This document shows positions 1 through 9,408 of a DNA stretch of 64,000 bases, one piece after another. This DNA is from Polaromonas sp. (GTDB lineage Bacteria > Pseudomonadota > Gammaproteobacteria > Burkholderiales > Burkholderiaceae_C): assembly GCA_013298945.1 (NCBI GenBank), contig JAAFJR010000007.1, positions 62,001-126,000 of the forward strand, given 5' to 3'. Made by a program: the position numbers and the translations under genes. The notes beneath the pieces were generated by a model, which was given only the letters and a program-made list of their open reading frames with translations, was not told the origin of the DNA and made no database searches. The first letter of the stretch is position 1, and each line of letters begins with the position of its first letter.

Positions 1-2
1 AA

Positions 3-551
3 GGCGTAGACGGTGCGGTATGGGTTGAGCATCTTTTAACTGGTTTGCCTGGCGGCCAAGTTGGCTTCTTAATCGTCGTCAATATATTTGTATTTTTCTT
101 GGCATTTTTCTTAGACTTTTTTGAAATTGCCTTCATTATTGTGCCGATGCTGGCACCCGTGGCAGACAAATTAGGCATTGACTTGGTTTGGTTTGGTGTG
201 TTACTTTGCGTCAACTTGCAGACCAGTTTCATGCATCCGCCTTTTGGATTTGCTTTATTCTATTTGCGCGGTATTGCCGATACTTTATTCAAAGACAAAC
301 GCATCCCAGTACCCGTTCAATCAAACGACATTTACATGGGTGCGATTCCCTGGGTGATCATGCAGGTGATCCTGGTGTTTGTTGTGATTTTTGTACCACA
401 ATCTGTCACGATGTTTTTAGACAAGGAGATCAAAGTAGATGTTGACAAAGTCAAAATTGAGTTCCAAGCTCCAAATGAGGCTGGTCCAACGAAAAGTGAT
501 GCTGAAGAGCAAAAAAGAATAGAAGATCTGTTCAAAGCATCCCAAAAGTAA
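3..551 (+). CDS. TRAP transporter large permease (DctM), 3' part only
   Basis: This is the C-terminal part of a TRAP large permease (DctM/family 4TM-12TM), the sodium-driven membrane channel subunit that works with a periplasmic binding protein. The reading frame is open to the left edge, so the start lies outside the window. It has several long hydrophobic segments, a conserved stretch MHPPFGFALFYLRG and a hydrophilic C-terminal tail rich in Lys and Glu. The motif with PPFG and the tail fit the mannitol/chloroaromatic and 2-oxoacid class of TRAP permeases. The TakP-like binding protein at 1117-2199 is convergent and may be its partner (inference). A small membrane protein gene follows after 9 bp. 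Confidence 0.88.
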   Translation, partial: GVDGAVWVEHLLTGLPGGQVGFLIVVNIFVFFLAFFLDFFEIAFIIVPMLAPVADKLGIDLVWFGVLLCVNLQTSFMHPPFGFALFYLRGIADTLFKDKRIPVPVQSNDIYMGAIPWVIMQVILVFVVIFVPQSVTMFLDKEIKVDVDKVKIEFQAPNEAGPTKSDAEEQKRIEDLFKASQK

Positions 552-560
552 ACGCTACAT

Positions 561-1034
561 ATGGACGATAAGGGCTGGCCTTTACCACTTGAATTAGACA
601 TTACACAAGGTCAAATAATTAGTGGTAAGGCCTTTTCAGTAGCCTTCCGTGTACTGGCTTTATTGTTAGTAGAAGGTGTGGCTTGGTGGGCTTACGTGCT
701 ATGGAGCAACGGCAAGCTAGGTAATACGCTTAACAGCAGCCAGTTATGGTTATTGGCTGCGCTGGTTTTGATGTTTATTACGGTTTTTTATGTTTTCCGA
801 AGCATCACTTCGGTGAGCAATAGTCATTTAAAACAAAGTTGGATATGGAACAAAGAAATGCCAGTTTCTGATTTGGCATATGTGAAACTTATTCGACTGC
901 GTGGTTTTGATTGGCTGATTGCACCTAGGTTATATGCCCGAACGCATGGAGGTAAGTTTGCATCATTCTATGCATCAACGCCCGAAATCTTAACTGAGTT
1001 TGAAAAAATCAGTAACAAACTAAGCTTAAAGTAA
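561..1034 (+). CDS. Small membrane protein of unknown function
   Basis: A 157-residue protein that I do not recognise. It has two hydrophobic segments (about residues 28-50 and 62-82), a short linker between them, and a soluble C-terminal half with basic and aromatic residues. The layout, two membrane helices followed by a cytoplasmic domain, resembles small bacterial PH-like membrane proteins, but I see no diagnostic motif. It starts with ATG 9 bp after the TRAP permease stop and is followed by a strong terminator, so it is probably the last gene of the permease transcript. Function unknown. Confidence 0.7.
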   Translation: MDDKGWPLPLELDITQGQIISGKAFSVAFRVLALLLVEGVAWWAYVLWSNGKLGNTLNSSQLWLLAALVLMFITVFYVFRSITSVSNSHLKQSWIWNKEMPVSDLAYVKLIRLRGFDWLIAPRLYARTHGGKFASFYASTPEILTEFEKISNKLSLK

Positions 1035-1062
1035 ACAGCAAACAAGTATCAAGTTTTTAGTC

Positions 1063-1092
1063 AAAAAAAAGCCCCGCAATGCGGGGCTTTTT
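1063..1092. terminator. Bidirectional intrinsic terminator
   Basis: GCCCCGC and GCGGGGC arms (1071-1077 and 1081-1087) with a three-base loop are flanked by eight A on the left and five T on the right. It lies between two converging genes and can serve both. Confidence 0.93.
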
Positions 1093-1116
1093 ACTGTTTT
1101 ATATATGCACTTTAAC

Positions 1117-2199
1117 TTACAGCTTTTGTTGCTGCATAAAGTCATCAAAGCCGGCTTCAGTGAATCGGAACCAAGTGTTAGCATCTGCGCGGAACTTAGA
1201 GTAATCTGCATAGATTTTTTTCCACTCAGGGTTTTTAGCATTCAACTCTTCATACAAAGCCATAGATTCTTTGAATGCTAAGTCCATCACGTCTTTAGGA
1301 AAGCGATGCAGCTTGGCGCCTGCGCCCACCAACTGCTTCAAAGCAGTAGGATTCCTACCGTCGTACTTAGCTTGCATATCAACGTGGGCATAAGTAGCAG
1401 CGGCTTCAATAATTGCTTTATTTTCAGCAGACAGCGCATTAAACGCCTTTTGGTTGATGAAGAAATCCAACTGTGGGCCACCTTCCCACCAGCCTGGGTA
1501 GTAGTAGTGAGGTGCTACTTTGTTAAAACCAAGTTTTTGGTCATCATATGGACCCACCCACTCAGCAGCATCAATCGTGCCTTTTTCCAAAGCCGTGTAA
1601 ATTTCGCCACCAGGGATATTTGCAGGCACGCCACCCATACGCTCAAAAACTTTACCTGCAAAACCACCGATACGCATTTTCAGGCCTTTGAGGTCAGCTG
1701 CAGATTTGATTTCTTTGCGATACCAACCGCCCATCTGTGCTCCTGTGTTGCCACCAGGGAAGTTGATCATGTCGTACTTAGCGTAAAACTCGCGCATCAA
1801 CTTCAAACCATTGCCCTCAAACATCCAAGCTGTCATTTGACGGCTGTTCAAACCGAATGGAATCGCGCAACCCAAAGCAAATGCTTCGTTTTTACCGAAG
1901 AAGTAATAAGGTGCTGTATGGCACATTTCAACAGAGCCTTGCTGAACTGCATCAACCACACCAAACGGAGGCGTAATCTCGCCACCAGCGTGGACTGAAA
2001 TCTCAAACTTACCGCCAGACATCGCTTTGACCTGCTTGGCAAATTCGGTTGCTCCACCAAAAATAGTGTCTAGTGCTTTAGGAAAGCTTGATGACAGACG
2101 CCAGCGCACTGCGGCCTGAGCTTGAACAACCGCTGGTGCAACACCAGCAGCTAGAACGCCAGCGATACCAGCGTTTTTAATAACGGAACGACGATCCAT
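1117..2199 (-). CDS. TRAP transporter binding protein, TakP-like (DctP family)
   Basis: A 360-residue periplasmic solute-binding protein of the DctP/TRAP family. The N-terminus is a twin-arginine type signal (MDRRSVIK followed by an Ala-rich stretch ending near AQA), so export as a folded protein by Tat is likely. Internal segments such as FGGATEFAKQV, GNTGAQMGGW, MRIGGFAG and DAAEWVGPYDD match the subgroup that includes the 2-oxoacid binder TakP. A 2-oxoacid or similar carboxylate ligand is therefore an inference from family, not shown. GGAG lies about 8 bases before the ATG. The gene converges on the TRAP permease at the window start, which is an unusual arrangement for a TRAP partner. Confidence 0.9.
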   Translation of the reverse strand: MDRRSVIKNAGIAGVLAAGVAPAVVQAQAAVRWRLSSSFPKALDTIFGGATEFAKQVKAMSGGKFEISVHAGGEITPPFGVVDAVQQGSVEMCHTAPYYFFGKNEAFALGCAIPFGLNSRQMTAWMFEGNGLKLMREFYAKYDMINFPGGNTGAQMGGWYRKEIKSAADLKGLKMRIGGFAGKVFERMGGVPANIPGGEIYTALEKGTIDAAEWVGPYDDQKLGFNKVAPHYYYPGWWEGGPQLDFFINQKAFNALSAENKAIIEAAATYAHVDMQAKYDGRNPTALKQLVGAGAKLHRFPKDVMDLAFKESMALYEELNAKNPEWKKIYADYSKFRADANTWFRFTEAGFDDFMQQQKL

Positions 2200-2375
2200 G
2201 TAATTTACTCCGAGAGGTTAAGTTAAGTAATCCGAACACCTTATGAGCGAACGAAGACCAGTAGTGATCACCTACGATTGTAGGAAACTTCACGGTAACT
2301 TTGTTGCGGGTTTTCCCTTGAAAAGCTCAAAGTTCTTAACTAAAACGCGCTCAAAAGAATGATTAATTGCTCCAA

Positions 2376-4247
2376 TTAAATGCGCTGTTTGAATGCGTGA
2401 ATAGACGCTTCAATGCCAGCTGCATCTAGACCTTGCATAGATAGGAGTTTGGCAGGGTCGCCATGCTCTATGAAAACATCCGGCAAACCGAGTTGAAGCA
2501 GAGGCTTCAACAGCCCCATAGTTTGTAGGGCTTCACCCACAGCACTGCCTGCACCACCCAGGATGGCGCCCTCTTCAACGGTGACCAACACATCATGCAA
2601 GGTCGCAATTTGCTTCAATATTTCCACATCTAATGGTTTCACCCAGCGCATATTGACAACGGTAGCATCTAACTTCTCAGCAGCGGCTAACGCAGGCTGC
2701 AACAAAGTACCAAAAGCTAAGATTGCAATCTTTTTGCCATGACGCCTAATTTCGGCTTTGGCATACGGCAAAGCTGTCAATGACGCATCAACCGCGACAC
2801 CTGCACCCGAGCCGCGCGGATAACGCACGGCAACTGGGTGATTTTGCTCAAAAGCGCTTGTGAGCAATTGACGGCATTCGTTTTCATCCGCTGGGCAAGC
2901 AATGCTCATGTTAGGAATGCAACGTAGAAATGGAATATCGTAGGCACCCGCGTGTGTTGCTCCATCTGCACCGACCAAGCCGGCACGGTCTAAAGCAAAA
3001 ACCACAGGAAGATTCTGCAAAGCAACGTCATGAATCAACTGGTCATACGCGCGCTGTAAAAATGTTGAATAAATCGCCACGACTGGTTTCAAGCCTTCAC
3101 AAGCCAAGCCGCCAGCAAACGTCACCGCATGTTGCTCTGCAATACCCACATCAAAATAGCGCTCAGGAAAGCGCTTTTCAAACTCAACCATGCCAGAGCC
3201 TTCACGCATCGCAGGCGTGATGCCGACCAAGCGCTTATCCTTTTCAGCCATGTCACACAGCCATTGGCCAAACACTTGCGTAAATGTTGTTTTGGCTGGT
3301 GTTGTGGCTTTTTGCAAGCCAATGCTGGGGTCGAACTTACCAGGGCCATGGTAAGCAACAGGGTCAGCTTCTGCCAACTCATACCCTTGGCCTTTTTTCG
3401 TGACCACATGCAGAAACTGCGGTCCCGTCAAATGCTTGATATTTTCCAAAGTTGGAACCAGCGACTCTAAATCATGCCCATCAATAGGACCAATATAGTT
3501 AAATCCAAACTTTTCAAACAAGGTTGCTGGTACGACCATGCCTTTGGCATGCTCTTCCAAGCGTTTGGCTAGCTCAAACAACGGTGGCGCGACTTTGAGA
3601 ACTTGCTTGCCCGCGTTTTTAGCGGCTGCGTAAAACTGCCCACTCATCAACTGCGCCAAGTAGCGATTTAAAGCGCCCACGGGCGGGCTGATGCTCATGT
3701 CGTTGTCGTTCAAGATGACCAGCAAGTTGCAATCGGCTACACCAGCATTGTTCAAAGCTTCAAAAGCCATGCCAGCCGTCATCGCGCCATCACCAATGAT
3801 GGCCACCGAATAACGCTGATCACCTTTGATTTTTGCCGCCAAAGCCATACCTAAGGCAGCAGAAATACTGGTGCTGGAATGTGCAGTACCAAAGGTGTCG
3901 TACTGGCTTTCTTTGCGCATGGGAAAACCCGACAAGCCACCCAACATGCGCAGGGTATCCATACGATCGCGTCGGCCGGTCAAAATTTTATGCGGGTAAG
4001 TTTGATGACCCACATCCCATACCAAGCGGTCTTCTGGCGTATTGAAAACGTAATGCAAAGCAACCGTCAGCTCTACCGTGCCTAAATTGGAGCTGAGGTG
4101 TCCGCCCGTTTTAGACACACTACCCAACAAGTAAGCGCGAAGCTCGGTTGCGAGCGTTCTAAGCTGCTCACGCGGCAATTTGCGCAAATCAGCAGGGTCG
4201 TTGATCGTCTCTAACAGCGGATAAGATGTTGGCAATGGAAAATTCAT
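2376..4247 (-). CDS. dxs: 1-deoxy-D-xylulose-5-phosphate synthase
   Basis: Dxs (623 residues, E. coli about 620) condenses pyruvate and glyceraldehyde 3-phosphate with thiamine diphosphate, the first step of the MEP isoprenoid pathway. The sequence shows the N-terminal [15 protein letters not shown] region, the cofactor segment [16 protein letters not shown], the [18 protein letters not shown] block and a complete C-terminal transketolase domain. It is last in the order xseB-ispA-dxs, which is common in proteobacteria. The 83 bp between ispA and dxs hold a dispersed repeat that ends directly at the dxs ATG, so no normal ribosome binding site is visible. [15 protein letters not shown] is nevertheless a normal Dxs N-terminus. 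Confidence 0.97.
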   Translation of the reverse strand: MNFPLPTSYPLLETINDPADLRKLPREQLRTLATELRAYLLGSVSKTGGHLSSNLGTVELTVALHYVFNTPEDRLVWDVGHQTYPHKILTGRRDRMDTLRMLGGLSGFPMRKESQYDTFGTAHSSTSISAALGMALAAKIKGDQRYSVAIIGDGAMTAGMAFEALNNAGVADCNLLVILNDNDMSISPPVGALNRYLAQLMSGQFYAAAKNAGKQVLKVAPPLFELAKRLEEHAKGMVVPATLFEKFGFNYIGPIDGHDLESLVPTLENIKHLTGPQFLHVVTKKGQGYELAEADPVAYHGPGKFDPSIGLQKATTPAKTTFTQVFGQWLCDMAEKDKRLVGITPAMREGSGMVEFEKRFPERYFDVGIAEQHAVTFAGGLACEGLKPVVAIYSTFLQRAYDQLIHDVALQNLPVVFALDRAGLVGADGATHAGAYDIPFLRCIPNMSIACPADENECRQLLTSAFEQNHPVAVRYPRGSGAGVAVDASLTALPYAKAEIRRHGKKIAILAFGTLLQPALAAAEKLDATVVNMRWVKPLDVEILKQIATLHDVLVTVEEGAILGGAGSAVGEALQTMGLLKPLLQLGLPDVFIEHGDPAKLLSMQGLDAAGIEASIHAFKQRI

Positions 4248-4297
4248 TTGCTATAAATACAATAGCAGCTTAGGCAATAAATACGCCGGCTACAACC
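4248..4297 (-). repeat. Dispersed hairpin repeat, copy 1 (5' of dxs)
   Basis: Intergenic copy in reverse orientation: GCTAT-type arm, then GGCAATAAATACGCCGGCTA. It ends directly next to the dxs start codon and fills the place where a ribosome binding site would lie. Confidence 0.9.
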
Positions 4298-4331
4298 ATA
4301 TATTAATTATATATTTATAAGTATAAACCCG

Positions 4332-5258
4332 TTAAGTCACTCTGTTTACAACCATGTACGCCAATGACTCCAACGCACGCATGTTACTCAGACCAGTTTT
4401 CTCAAGCGCAGTCAGCGCTTGTTGCAGTAGCTTATCAGCATACGCTTTTGATGCGTCCAAGCCCATCAATGACACAAATGTGGGTTTGTCCTGTTCGGCA
4501 TCTTTGCCTGCGGTTTTACCCAGGGTTGCCGTATCTGCGGTTACATCTAAGACATCGTCTACAACTTGAAACGCCAAGCCAATAGCTGCACCGTATTCTT
4601 GTAAGGCAAGCTTCGCCTCAGGTGATACTGCACCGCAGGCAGCTCCCATCATCACGCTTGCTTGCAATAAAGCACCGGTTTTTAAGCGGTGCATGGTGTG
4701 CAGTTCATCAATAGCGAGTAATTTGCCAACACTGGCTAAATCAATCGCCTGTCCACCTGCCATGCCATGACAGCCTGCAGACAACGCCAAAATTCGGCAA
4801 AGGGTTGCCTGCACAGCCGTATCCACGACATCAGGCGCAGGTGTTAACAACTCAAAAGCCAGTGCTTGCAAAGCATCGCCAGCCAACAAAGCCTGTGCTT
4901 CGCCAAATTTCACATGAACGGTGGGTTTGCCTCGCCGCAAAATATCGTTGTCCATGCACGGCATGTCGTCATGAACCAAGGAGTAAGCATGAATAAGCTC
5001 AACCGAACAAGCAGCTCGCAGTGCGGCCTGCAGAGATTTCTCATCAACAGCAGCAACTGCTTCAGCAGCAGCCAAAACCAAAAGCGGACGCAAACGCTTG
5101 CCGCCATCTAGTACGGCATAACGCATGGCTTGACTCAAAACGGGCGCTAAATCGACGGCCGGAGCCACCCAATCTGACAATGCTTGCTCAACACGCACAA
5201 GTTGAGCGCTCATCCACACATCGTGCAAAGCTGCCATGTGGTTTGCAGAATCGCTCAT
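4332..5258 (-). CDS. ispA: Farnesyl diphosphate synthase (polyprenyl synthetase)
   Basis: A 308-residue class I prenyltransferase that elongates IPP and DMAPP to farnesyl diphosphate, a precursor of ubiquinone and undecaprenyl phosphate. Both aspartate-rich motifs are present: [12 protein letters not shown], followed by RRGKPT, and [24 protein letters not shown] near the C-terminus is typical of IspA. An upstream in-frame GTG at 5270 exists, but ATG at 5258 overlaps the xseB stop as ATGA, so I chose it as a translationally coupled start. Operon with xseB and dxs. Confidence 0.96.
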   Translation of the reverse strand: MSDSANHMAALHDVWMSAQLVRVEQALSDWVAPAVDLAPVLSQAMRYAVLDGGKRLRPLLVLAAAEAVAAVDEKSLQAALRAACSVELIHAYSLVHDDMPCMDNDILRRGKPTVHVKFGEAQALLAGDALQALAFELLTPAPDVVDTAVQATLCRILALSAGCHGMAGGQAIDLASVGKLLAIDELHTMHRLKTGALLQASVMMGAACGAVSPEAKLALQEYGAAIGLAFQVVDDVLDVTADTATLGKTAGKDAEQDKPTFVSLMGLDASKAYADKLLQQALTALEKTGLSNMRALESLAYMVVNRVT

Positions 5259-5488
5259 TCTTGCACCCACGGCTTCAACTGCTCGCCATCAATGACGCTG
5301 ATTTGCTGCTCAATCGCCTCTAACTTGCTTCGGCAAAACTTCAGCAGGTCAGCACCGCGCTGGTAACCAGACATGAGCTGATCCAGTGGCAATTGGCCAG
5401 ATTCAAGCTGCCCAGCCAATTGCTCCAGCTCTTGCAAAGCAGCTTCGTAGCTCGCAGGCATGGCTGTTTTAGAAGGTTTACTGGCCAT
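5255..5488 (-). CDS. xseB: Exodeoxyribonuclease VII small subunit
   Basis: A 77-residue protein with the XseB pattern: [20 protein letters not shown], then a hydrophilic helix with [22 protein letters not shown]. XseB forms the coiled stalk bound to XseA in the single-strand exonuclease VII. It is first in the xseB-ispA-dxs cluster and its stop overlaps the ispA start. xseA is not in this window. Confidence 0.95.
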   Translation of the reverse strand: MASKPSKTAMPASYEAALQELEQLAGQLESGQLPLDQLMSGYQRGADLLKFCRSKLEAIEQQISVIDGEQLKPWVQE

Positions 5489-5510
5489 GATTATGAGAAA
5501 TGAGTGGTAT

Positions 5511-5548
5511 ACAAAATAAAAGGTTAAGACTAAATTAGCCTTAACCTT
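5511..5548 (-). terminator. Terminator of the uronate transport operon
   Basis: Read on the minus strand, the 9-base arms AAGGTTAAG and CTTAACCTT (positions 5540-5548 and 5520-5528) enclose an 11-base loop and are followed by TTTTATTTT. It lies 40 bp after the dctM stop. A second hairpin with GCTGCT/AGCAGC arms sits nearer the stop (about 5562-5582) but lacks a T tract. Confidence 0.8.
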
Positions 5549-5587
5549 GCATTTTAGATGATAGCTGCTCTTTTTAGCAGCCCATGC

Positions 5588-6874
5588 TTAATTTACGCCC
5601 ATCAAACGAGGCAGCCACAAAGTCAGCGCTGGTACATACGTCACCAAGCCAAGCAAAAGCAGCAACACCACAAAGAACGGGTACATGGCTTTGACCAAAG
5701 CTTCAATCTTGATTTTCCCCACAGCACTGCCCACGAAGAGTACCGAACCCACAGGTGGCGTTAACAAACCAATTCCCAAATTAACCATGATGATGATGCC
5801 AAAGTGCACCGGGTCTACGCCCAGCGTTTTGACCACAGGCAGCAAAATCGGCGTCAAAATCAAAATCAGCGGTGCCATATCCATCAATGTACCCAAAATC
5901 AACAGCATGATGTTGATATAAAACAAAATGAGATACGTGTTGCTGGTTAAGCTGGTAAATAGGTTGGTGATTTGCAGCGGAATTTGCATCAAGGTCATCA
6001 CGTAGCCAAAGCTGGCAGCAAAGCCAATCAAAATCATCACCACAGTTACTGTTTTGACGGTGCGGTGAACCAATTTTGGCAAATCGCGCCATTTGTAATC
6101 ACGGTAAATAAACATGGTGACAAAAAATGCCCAAATTACTGCAATTGATGCCGATTCATTGGCCGTAAAAATACCCGTCATGATGCCGCCCAAAATGATC
6201 ACCATGGTCATCAAGCCCCACATGGCTTCGCCGCAAATTTTCAAAGCGGCTTTCAACGGAATCACATCACCTTTGGGAAAGTTTTGTTTGCGCGCGACAT
6301 ACAAGCAGTATGCTGCTAACATCGCGCCCAATAACAAACCAGGCAGTAAGCCAGCTAAAAACAAAGCAGCAACGGACACCGAGCCGCCCGCCGCCATCGA
6401 ATAAATCACCATATTGTGGCTGGGTGGAATCAAAATAGCCTGCACAGAACCACTGACCGTGACCGCTGTTGAAAAGCCGCGTGGATAGCCTTTGCGTTCC
6501 ATTTCAGGAATCAGCACGGAGCCAATCGAAGCGGTATCAGCCACCGCCGATCCAGAAATACCACCAAAGAAAGTAGATGCCAAGATATTGACCAAAGACA
6601 AACCACCGCGCACAAAACCTACCAAGACACTGGCAAACGCAACCAAGCGGCGCGACATACCACCCTCTGCCATCAAAGCTCCCGCCAAAACGAAGAAAGG
6701 AATCGCCAACAGTGAAAACTTATTCACCCCGCTGGCTACTTGAATCATCACCGCATCCAAGGGCAAATCAATCCACAAAGCACCTATCAAAGAGGCCAAA
6801 CCCAAAGCATAAGCCACAGGCATACCCACCAAAATAAGTACAACAAAACTACCCAATAAAACGAAGGCATCCAT
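5588..6874 (-). CDS. dctM: TRAP transporter large permease, uronate operon
   Basis: A 428-residue, very hydrophobic DctM protein with about a dozen membrane segments. Motifs SLLAIPFFVLAGALM, FFGGISGSAVADTASIGS and AILIPPSHNMVIYS are hallmarks of the family. It forms the sodium-coupled translocation path with the small subunit encoded just upstream (2-bp gap). The operon also encodes uronate dehydrogenase and an SMP-30 lactonase, so the expected substrates are glucuronate and galacturonate (inference from context and from characterised TRAP systems with the same neighbours). It is the last gene before a clear terminator. Confidence 0.95.
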   Translation of the reverse strand: MDAFVLLGSFVVLILVGMPVAYALGLASLIGALWIDLPLDAVMIQVASGVNKFSLLAIPFFVLAGALMAEGGMSRRLVAFASVLVGFVRGGLSLVNILASTFFGGISGSAVADTASIGSVLIPEMERKGYPRGFSTAVTVSGSVQAILIPPSHNMVIYSMAAGGSVSVAALFLAGLLPGLLLGAMLAAYCLYVARKQNFPKGDVIPLKAALKICGEAMWGLMTMVIILGGIMTGIFTANESASIAVIWAFFVTMFIYRDYKWRDLPKLVHRTVKTVTVVMILIGFAASFGYVMTLMQIPLQITNLFTSLTSNTYLILFYINIMLLILGTLMDMAPLILILTPILLPVVKTLGVDPVHFGIIIMVNLGIGLLTPPVGSVLFVGSAVGKIKIEALVKAMYPFFVVLLLLLGLVTYVPALTLWLPRLMGVN

Positions 6875-6876
6875 GC

Positions 6877-7431
6877 TTATGCTCCTGCAGGCTTTGTCGC
6901 TGCATCAGGCACAGCAGATTCTTCAAGCGTATGGTCAAACGTCACTACAGCACGCTGATGTTGAGAGCCAAAGACTATTTTTTCAATGACGAAAATCAAC
7001 GTTAACAAAGCGCCCAAAGGCAATGGTGCGTAGGTATAGCCCACAGGTAACCAAGGCAACTCGGCCAAGTTTTGATCCATGGTTCCCAAGCACAGCTTGG
7101 TACCGTAGTAAACGCCAAACAAACAAATCGCCACCATGCAAACATCCACCAATTTGCTACAAAGGCTCTGCAAATTTGCTGGCAAGCGCTCGGTCAACAT
7201 CGCCACAGCGATGTGCGCGCCCGCACGGTAGCTGGCAGCCGCCCCTAGGAACGTAAAAATCACCATCAGCATCATGGCAATAGGCTCAGGCCATTGCGCC
7301 CCAAAACCGAGAATGTAGCGCGCAAAAACACCCAACGGTATGATGATGCTCATGAAAAAGATGGCAACGCCTGCGGACCAAATACAGGCCAAGTAGATGC
7401 CATCTAAAGTTTTAAGAATTTTTTCGTTCAT
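6877..7431 (-). CDS. dctQ: TRAP transporter small permease, uronate operon
   Basis: A 184-residue DctQ protein with four hydrophobic segments (about residues 15-37, 50-70, 90-110 and 128-150). FARYILGFGAQWPEPIAMML and GAAASYRAGAHI are typical for the family. It pairs with the DctM protein whose gene begins 2 bp downstream and with the DctP binding protein encoded 14 bp upstream. The C-terminal 30 residues are hydrophilic. Confidence 0.94.
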   Translation of the reverse strand: MNEKILKTLDGIYLACIWSAGVAIFFMSIIIPLGVFARYILGFGAQWPEPIAMMLMVIFTFLGAAASYRAGAHIAVAMLTERLPANLQSLCSKLVDVCMVAICLFGVYYGTKLCLGTMDQNLAELPWLPVGYTYAPLPLGALLTLIFVIEKIVFGSQHQRAVVTFDHTLEESAVPDAATKPAGA

Positions 7432-7445
7432 AGGAAATACCGTTT

Positions 7446-8444
7446 TTATTTCGTTGCTTCAATACGCTTGATCAAGTCTGCATAGGCAGCGCCATATTTC
7501 GCACGAACTGGCGCTGTGGCATCGTAAAACGGCTTTTGATCCACGGCGACAAATTCAATACCAGCCGCTTTTAGCTTGGCCGAAGCGTCCGCCACGCTCT
7601 TGTCCCACAAAGCACGTTGCTCTAATTGAGCCTCTTTGGAGAATTTTTTGACCAAGGCTTGCTCATCTTTGCTCAACTTTTCCCATGTCACTTTAGACAT
7701 CACAAAAATTTCAGGAATGATCAAGTGGTTGGTTTGCGCATAGTACTTGACGCCAGCGTTGTAATGGTTGGAGGTAAGCATGCTTGGTGGGTTGTTTTCT
7801 GCACCATCTAACACGCCGGTTTGCAAAGCACTGAACACTTCACCATAACCCATGGCAATACCATTGCCACCCATGGCGTTCATGGTGTCCACAAACAAAG
7901 GGTTGCCCATCATGCGAACCTTTTGACCTTTGAGATCGGCTGGTGTCGTTACCTTTTTCTTGGTGTACAAACTGCGTGAACCGCCATCCATCCAGCCGAG
8001 TGCCACCATTTTTGAAGGACTGTTGGTGATTTTGTCCAAAATTTCTTGCCCAATCGGACCGTCAATCACAGCACGCATGTGCGCTTCATTGCGAAACACA
8101 AAAGGCATGTTAAACACATTCACATCTGGCACCACAGGCCCCAAAGGTCCAAGCGATGTGCGCAAAATATTGATGGCGCCGACCTGTGTCTGCTCAATCA
8201 TTTCTTTTTCGCCACCCAACACGCCACCTGGGAACATTTGTAGCTTGAATTTGCCGTTGGTTGCCGCTTCCAGCTTTTTACCCAAGTTTTCAATCGCCAC
8301 CACATTGGGGTACCCCACCGGGTGCACGTCTGCAGCTTTCAGCACGGTTTGCGCTGATGCGAGCATAGCCGTTGAGAGTGTCATCGTCCCAAGAACCATG
8401 GCGAGTGCATTTTTTTTGAAATTCAAATTTTTTAAAAATTTCAT
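7446..8444 (-). CDS. dctP: TRAP binding protein, probable uronate binder (DctP)
   Basis: A 332-residue DctP family periplasmic binding protein. The N-terminal signal peptide runs to about ASA (residues 29-31). Motifs LKGQKVRMMGNPLFVDTMNA and GYGEVFSALQTGVLDGAENN include the conserved Arg that binds a substrate carboxylate. AGGAG lies 7 bases before the ATG. Position downstream of udh and an SMP-30 lactonase, and similarity in type to uronate-binding TRAP proteins of Burkholderiales, point to D-glucuronate or D-galacturonate. The ligand is an inference. Confidence 0.93.
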   Translation of the reverse strand: MKFLKNLNFKKNALAMVLGTMTLSTAMLASAQTVLKAADVHPVGYPNVVAIENLGKKLEAATNGKFKLQMFPGGVLGGEKEMIEQTQVGAINILRTSLGPLGPVVPDVNVFNMPFVFRNEAHMRAVIDGPIGQEILDKITNSPSKMVALGWMDGGSRSLYTKKKVTTPADLKGQKVRMMGNPLFVDTMNAMGGNGIAMGYGEVFSALQTGVLDGAENNPPSMLTSNHYNAGVKYYAQTNHLIIPEIFVMSKVTWEKLSKDEQALVKKFSKEAQLEQRALWDKSVADASAKLKAAGIEFVAVDQKPFYDATAPVRAKYGAAYADLIKRIEATK

Positions 8445-8486
8445 ATCTATCTCCTAATCAGTTAAGTAAAAATTATTGAGAAAAAA

Positions 8487-9386
8487 TTATTGCGGAAACC
8501 GCGAAAAACAAGGCTCGACTTGGCCTTTTACATTTAGCTCAACACTAAAAACCGCGCCACTTAAACCAGCCTCATTGCCTACGGCAACGGCTGACTGTAT
8601 CGATGTGACAAAAAGAATATTCATCTCAGACCCGCCAAACGCGCACATGGCCGGTTTTGAAACAGGAACATCCAAAGACCTTAATAATTTGCCTTGCGTA
8701 TTGAACTGGTGAATTTTTCCAGCATCGTTTGCGCAAATCCAATAATTGCCGTCAACATCGACAGCCGCACCGTCGGGCCGGCCAGGATGGGCGTTCATAT
8801 CGACAAACTCTCGCCCATTAGCAATAGCACCATCTGCGCCATTGAAATCAAACGCCCAAATTTTTTGCACCGTCGGGTGCGAGTCGGACAAATAGTAGGT
8901 CGCCCCATCTGGGCTAAACGCCATGCCGTTAGGCGTGATCAAGCCTTCTGCCCTAGGTGCGCCCAAGCCATGCTCATCCAAACAATAAACAGCACCCACT
9001 TGCTTGGCTGCTGCCATGTCCATGCACATGGTGCTCACCCAAAACCGTCCTGCAGCATCGCAGCGGCCATCGTTGAAACGCATATTAGGAATCGGATGAT
9101 TGATAGCCGCCAGCAGCCGCGAGTTTGTTTGCTGATTTGCTAGTAGTTGAAGCTCAAAAACACCCGTCTCCATCGCCGCAACAATTCGCCCGGCATCAGT
9201 CGTCAAAGCAATGCAGCCTACGCGCTCTAGGGTTGTCCATGTTTGCTGCATCTTGCTATGCCAGACGTAGCGATGGATGTGCTTGCCTTCAATATCCACC
9301 CAATATAGCGCTTGCTCTAGCACAGACCACACTGGGCATTCTCCCACGCGATCGCGGCTGTTAGATAGGACTTTGAAAGTTTGCAT
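8487..9386 (-). CDS. SMP-30/gluconolactonase family lactonase
   Basis: A six-bladed beta-propeller sugar lactonase of the SMP-30/Gnl/LRE family (299 residues from ATG). Metal and catalytic positions are visible: GECPVW near the N-terminus (Glu), MRFNDGRCDAAGRFW (Asn, Asp), ITPNGMAFSPDG (Asn) and LSDSH (Asp). It most likely hydrolyses the aldarolactone made by the uronate dehydrogenase encoded directly upstream. An in-frame TTG at 9398 would add four residues; neither start has a well-placed Shine-Dalgarno sequence, and I chose the ATG. The gap to udh is about 20 bp. Confidence 0.92.
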   Translation of the reverse strand: MQTFKVLSNSRDRVGECPVWSVLEQALYWVDIEGKHIHRYVWHSKMQQTWTTLERVGCIALTTDAGRIVAAMETGVFELQLLANQQTNSRLLAAINHPIPNMRFNDGRCDAAGRFWVSTMCMDMAAAKQVGAVYCLDEHGLGAPRAEGLITPNGMAFSPDGATYYLSDSHPTVQKIWAFDFNGADGAIANGREFVDMNAHPGRPDGAAVDVDGNYWICANDAGKIHQFNTQGKLLRSLDVPVSKPAMCAFGGSEMNILFVTSIQSAVAVGNEAGLSGAVFSVELNVKGQVEPCFSRFPQ

Positions 9387-9408
9387 GGCGTTCAGCAATG
9401 GCTCTCAA

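Noticed and set aside
1306-1998. Long open frame opposite the TakP-like binding protein gene
   Set aside because: It is antisense to a well-supported gene, has no recognisable domain and no ribosome binding site.
5562-5582. Second terminator after dctM
   Set aside because: GCTGCT/AGCAGC arms exist, but no T tract follows on the minus strand; the next hairpin is the better terminator.
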